Shown here: piece by piece, positions 59,707 through 64,000 of the stretch | How the letters are laid out: each line of letters starts with the position of its first letter | Numbering within the stretch: position 1 is the first letter of the stretch | Source: Sipunculus nudus | Lineage: Eukaryota; Annelida; Sipuncula; Golfingiida; Sipunculidae | Assembly (NCBI GenBank): GCA_026874595.1 | Contig: CM049315.1 | Span: 69,017,916-69,081,915 of the forward strand | Reading direction: 5' to 3' | DNA length: 64,000 nt | Notes under the pieces: generated by a model | What the model saw: only the letters and a program-made list of their open reading frames with translations | What the model was told of the DNA's origin: nothing | Databases searched by the model: none | Position numbers and translations under genes: made by a program

Positions 59707-62700
59707 TTAATTATACATTATAATTATACATCTTCCTCCTGCTTTTCACGCAGCTAATATAGTCCAGAGATCAGTTTGCCACACATCTGTTTATTTATAG
59801 GTGTGATGCGTTTTCCTGTACATTCTGCGTTGTACTTATCAAACAGGATATTCTTGATGACATGCCCATCTTTGTGAAGGACCACAGTGTGATGTAGCCT
59901 TCAAATATGATGATGCTATCTTAATTACAGATTATATTTTCAGATGGTACTGCAGGGCTCGAAAAATATTATTGGACCTAATGGTCCTCGAGACATGATC
60001 ACATTAAAAGACTGTGGTCCTCAACATTTTTACATGTCTCACAAAAGTTAATGACTCTCCCACAGAACATTTGATAGGTAATTGGGCAAATATACTTTGA
60101 AATGTCCACGTTTTCTGGATATTCATTCTACTACTGCTACAGAATATTAAGATTGATAGATTATTACAACTACTAAATGATGGTACATTTTGCTCTTCCA
60201 CGGGGACATGATTGTACTGGCTAAGTATTCCTCATCATATTTTATTCGCCAAAAAATGGGATGAGTGGATTTATCGAGCCCTGGTACTGTGTTGTCTAAT
60301 GGTTTGTGCCTACAAATGTATTCATAAATTATTTTAGCATACGTATTTTTAATACGCTACAATTCAGTGAGAAAACAATATGACCATATATGTAATACAT
60401 CCTCATATACCATGCTAGTTTTCTTCTAACATGTCACAATGATTTCCTCCAACAGTTGAATATTATAATAATCTAAACACATGGCCACACGTTTCTATCA
60501 CATAACATATATTATACAATTGGATCAGGGTTAGATATCTTATTCACAGGTGGCTGAATCACAGGTGGCTGAGTCATCCTGATTAGGTAAAACAGGTTCT
60601 ATCCTTCTTGGGTGTTTAGTGTCTGTGTATGTTAGCATCTGAGGTGCTTCAACAGGTTTTCCCATCATAACTCAGAGTAAATTGATCACAAATAACAACA
60701 TTATACAAGAAATGCTGTTGTTCATTTGGTTTTGGGTATTTTTTTCTGAAATTGAGAAGTATTGGCTAGTAATGGCTACATGGGCATTGTTAAGTACTTA
60801 CTGGGTCAGCTTTAGCCGGCTTTAGCCAGCGGCTGAAGCCTGGGATGGCTCTTACCAGCCAACCCTGATGTTTTAATATGTACTTATTTCATGTCATTGT
60901 GATTGATTCCTCTTTCTATTCATTTAATGAACATTTTGGAGAATACATGCATCCCAGCAGCTTTCCACCAATAAAACAATGCAACACTTAGGAAACAATA
61001 TGATCATCATACAGGCAGATATAGGCCATTTCAGAGGGTAGATATAGTTATTTATTTTGAAATCAATTATCATTCGTGATTAGTAATAGTAATAGACTAT
61101 TACAGCTTTATTTTTCATGTAATAGTAATAGACTAAAGTTTTTTAGCTGTAATAGTAATAGAAACAGAAGGTAAAGTAATAGAGTAATACATATTACTTT
61201 CTATTACTTCCTGTAAGTCCATTGGTCATGAAGCATATCAGCAAATAATGCTGAACTGACTCAGTTCTTGTCTAGTGATCGCCCAGGATGTGCCTATTGT
61301 TAAGGCAAGCAGGGGCCAGTTGGTGTCAACTGGTGCTATTACACAGGAGTACTGGACAGAGCAGGTTTCAGCCAATTAACCTATACCTATATCACTATCT
61401 GACTTTTGATTACTAGACCATGAATAAACAGAGGCATGTTTGATGTTGAGACAGATAAATAGTGTATTATTATTGTATCTTAACTCACATCAGTCAATAT
61501 CATGTATATTCTGAATTGCAAAAAGACTTGTTTTCACCAACCAGTTAGCATTTTAATAATACAAATTGCAATAAAACACATTCAAGGAAAAATATAACAT
61601 TGAACCAAATGTTCATGATCAGCTTTAGATGTTTTCACTACCCAAAATGTAATGCAGCCTACAATGCTATAAATTCCTACCAGTACTTATATCACTTGAA
61701 TAAACCCAAACTACAAGTACATGTTTTATCTAGGTTTTTTTATATATATAATGTTCTTTTAAAACTACTCTGTTAATACTTGTCTGTTATTTTACAGCAC
61801 CCTTTCAACATCTTTATTGATGCCTTTTTATGTATTGAACATGTGATAATCTTGAGGTACACAGTAATTTTATGGAATATATAAGTTTGGATTGGGAAAT
61901 GGGATATAGCTCTTTATTCATTTACATACATACTGATTCATAAATAAATATGATAATCATATTCAGTAATCATAAATAATCCTTCTGGTGAAAATTTTTA
62001 AGTTACACTGACATTCATTAAACATGTATTAACTATATGGAAGAAAATGAAATATAAACTGAAGTATGTAAGATTGATACATTTAAGTGAAATATATATG
62101 ACGAAAATATGTAAAAATATTCATTTAAATCAATATTTTCCATATGCCAGGTCCTTTACAATTGCCATGCTTAAATTATGTAAATAAGTGTGAAATAACT
62201 TCGTGATATATAGGTGCTTGTCATATTAATTTACAAATGTAACTGTAGTGTTAGGTAATAGTGATGTTGAATGCAGAAGGTCCAGAATCTCCTATCAGTA
62301 TAAGTAATAGTAATAGATACACAAGTAATAGTAATAGTAATATTAATATCAGAAATTGAAAGTTATAGTAATAGAAGTGGTGTAATAGATCCCATGTCTG
62401 CTCAGGGATGGACAGACAATAGGAGAACACACACACTCTTCTATAGTGTAGCTCAGTATGACGAGAGTGGTCTTAAGTCAAACATTCTACATGAGAATTC
62501 CTGACACACAGGGATTATATGGCTAAATAAGGAATATATATACGTCACAACAGCACTGCCTGACAAATATATGAAAAAAATAATTTGGAATATAGGGCAG
62601 CTAGAAAGCCTGGAAAATACATATATCTTCTGTTACTGACTCATATAAACTGACATCCATTTTGCCACTTGTGGTAATATACTATAATCATGTATACATA

Positions 62701-62861
62701 TACTATAAAAAAATATTAATTGGAATCGACGAAAAAGAATCGATAATTGAATTAGTACTAGTATATCACATATACGCCACACTTCACATGGCTCAGTATT
62801 TATATACTAGGTATACATGTCACAATGCATACAGAAATTAAATACTTTTTATCTACATATA
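59707..62861. other. Transposon copy 2 interior, non-coding
   Basis: Matches 46025-49392 of copy 1, including the TAATAG arrays, with scattered short deletions (for example near 60555, 61320 and 62170). No separate gene was seen. Confidence 0.5.
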
Positions 62862-63125
62862 TCATGTGATGATGTGACTGGTATCTCTTTTAGTGTTCAT
62901 GTTCGCCGTGTCATCCACCAGATCAAACAGACTTCCGAGTCTTGTGCATGTAACCAGGTAACGTGCACTTCTGTTGAGATTTCCCGCACTTTTGGTTAGC
63001 AGCGGAGCACATAATTCGGTTCGTGAATATTTTGCAGTTTCGCTAGAGGCTTCCCCATTTAGCCTGGCACTGCTATATCCGGTACACTTGTACCGACATC
63101 GACAAAGCGGAAGTTGGCACTGCAT
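62862..63125 (-). pseudogene. Candidate first exon of the P-like transposase gene, copy 2
   Basis: An 87-codon frame from ATG 63125 matches 49658-49393 of copy 1 almost throughout without a frameshift, but the splice-donor-like GTATGT is changed to ATATATG. Confidence 0.4.
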
Positions 63126-63376
63126 GGATTATTCATATGGACCGGATCTGACGGATTTCGTCAACAAACCAGACGAGGAATTAATAACAGCGAGCTTGTA
63201 TGAACCTAATGCTCGTTTCAGTTGGTGCAACAATACTTCTGCTTTGTAACAATCAGTGTTCCTTGTGCATTTTTACTTATGTAAACATAAAAATTTAGCT
63301 GGTAAAGTGGGCGGGTCACAGCGGTCGCCTTGAAAAGTGGTGTGCCTTTCTCTATTATTAGTATCGGAGTGCTTAT

Positions 63377-63480
63377 TGACACACGGTCCGAAAGTCTCGG
63401 TTACCTCGATTTGGAAGTCTCGGTTACCGTGTTTTAGGTCTCGGGTACTGAGAATGGGGAGTCTCGGTTACCGTGTGTCA
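63377..63480. repeat. Short hairpin-ended repeat with GTCTCGGTTACC units
   Basis: TGACACACGG at the left and CCGTGTGTCA at the right are perfect inverted ends. Between them AGTCTCGGTTACC occurs three times and a diverged GGTCTCGGGTACT once. It lies 13 bases from the end of transposon copy 2. Family unknown. Confidence 0.6.
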
Positions 63481-64000
63481 CCAGTGGTCAGTCATGCATA
63501 CCGCAATTAAGCTGGCGCACCGTTGCCCCAATTAATCACTTTGATCACTGGTGTCCTAGATCAAAGGGCCAGGTAACTTCAAAGGCTACCCGGGAAACTG
63601 GGCGTCATGAAATGTAGTGTTTTTTTATCATTGTGAAGACGTTTCTTTTGCCTTATTGTAACAGGGGTTTTCCAGGGTAATTGTGTAATTAAATTTTTTT
63701 TTTCACTGGCCTATTTTCCATCTTTAACGCAAATTATAAACAAAAGTAATGTTCTGTAATATAAAGGAGATGTATAATTTTACAAAAAAAAAACATTTTA
63801 TTAAAGGTGGTGTTGTTTGAGAGTCATTGTGTATCCTAAGTCGAATTTAACGGCTCAAACTTTGATCTACCACCATAACGTTAATCGTTATGCATGACGT
63901 TGATATTGATAAGGTCGCTAAGAAAACGTTGCATTGCATTGTACAAGCTATATTTGACTAATTTGAGCACATTTAGTCATAAAATATCAAATATGGTAGT
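63481..64000. other. Unassigned end of window
   Basis: AT-rich sequence without recognisable genes or repeats. Confidence 0.35.

Larger units (their letters stand above)
57703..63363 (-). mobile_element. P-like TIR transposon, copy 2, left-truncated
   Basis: It is highly similar to copy 1 from its position 43574 to near its right end, keeping the (TA)n tract, transposase pieces, TAATAG arrays and the inner right TIR (GCGGTCGCCTTGAAAAGTGG inverted relative to the left TIR). The left ~240 bases are missing, and the right end stops after ATTATTAGTAT at 63363, about 80 bases short of the copy 1 tip. No repeat D flanks it. It has a ~430-bp internal deletion relative to copy 1 (near 59708) and several small ones. 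Confidence 0.85.

Overview
This is a eukaryotic, AT-rich, intron-bearing window crowded with transposable elements. No sequence search was possible. The repeat families point to a marine invertebrate, most likely a lophotrochozoan and probably a bivalve mollusc. They include L1/Tx1-like and Jockey-like LINEs, BEL/Pao and Ty3-like LTR elements, Merlin, P-element-like and PIF/Harbinger-like DNA transposons, and tandem-repeat elements built around the GGTGGCGCCACC palindrome. The species call is inference.

Host gene (0.5-4.2 kb, minus strand). The only convincing host gene encodes the polo-box half of a Polo-like kinase 4 (PLK4/SAK) homologue. Seven coding exons join in frame into a 504-residue protein, with a stop codon and a nearby AATAAA. 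No kinase domain was found. A TATA box lies about 140 bp upstream of the first in-frame ATG, so this may be a kinase-less PLK4 paralogue with its own promoter.

Left repeat block (5-18 kb). A degraded full-length L1-type LINE (copy A, minus strand, 8.6 kb) has a poly(A) tail and a perfect 16-bp target-site duplication. A 3.6-kb spacer holding a ~155-bp minisatellite separates its ORF1 and ORF2. Right of it lie tandem repeats, a 331-bp PIF/Harbinger-like MITE with TAA duplications, and a 5'-truncated Jockey-superfamily LINE.

Nested LTR element (20.8-54 kb). Two ~1.05-kb LTRs (20801-21852 and 52356-53414) bracket an internal region that keeps a PBS-like site, degraded gag and a PPT but shows no pol. 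Other elements split it. The first is a GGCGCC-palindrome repeat element (R2, 23173-42242). R2 is itself split by a Merlin transposase relic and by L1 copy B. Copy B is in turn split by a 3.7-kb hairpin-ended tandem-repeat element, a 1.85-kb fold-back element and a SWIM/Ulp1-protease transposon gene. The second interruption is a 6.6-kb TIR transposon (43331-49954) with a P-element-like transposase, bracketed exactly by ~220-bp direct repeats.

Right block (54-64 kb). A BEL/Pao pol pseudogene (minus strand) abuts a second, left-truncated copy of the P-like transposon (57703-63363). The window ends in a short hairpin repeat and unassigned sequence.

All transposon genes carry stops or frameshifts and look dead. 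Only the PLK4-like gene shows intact exon phasing.
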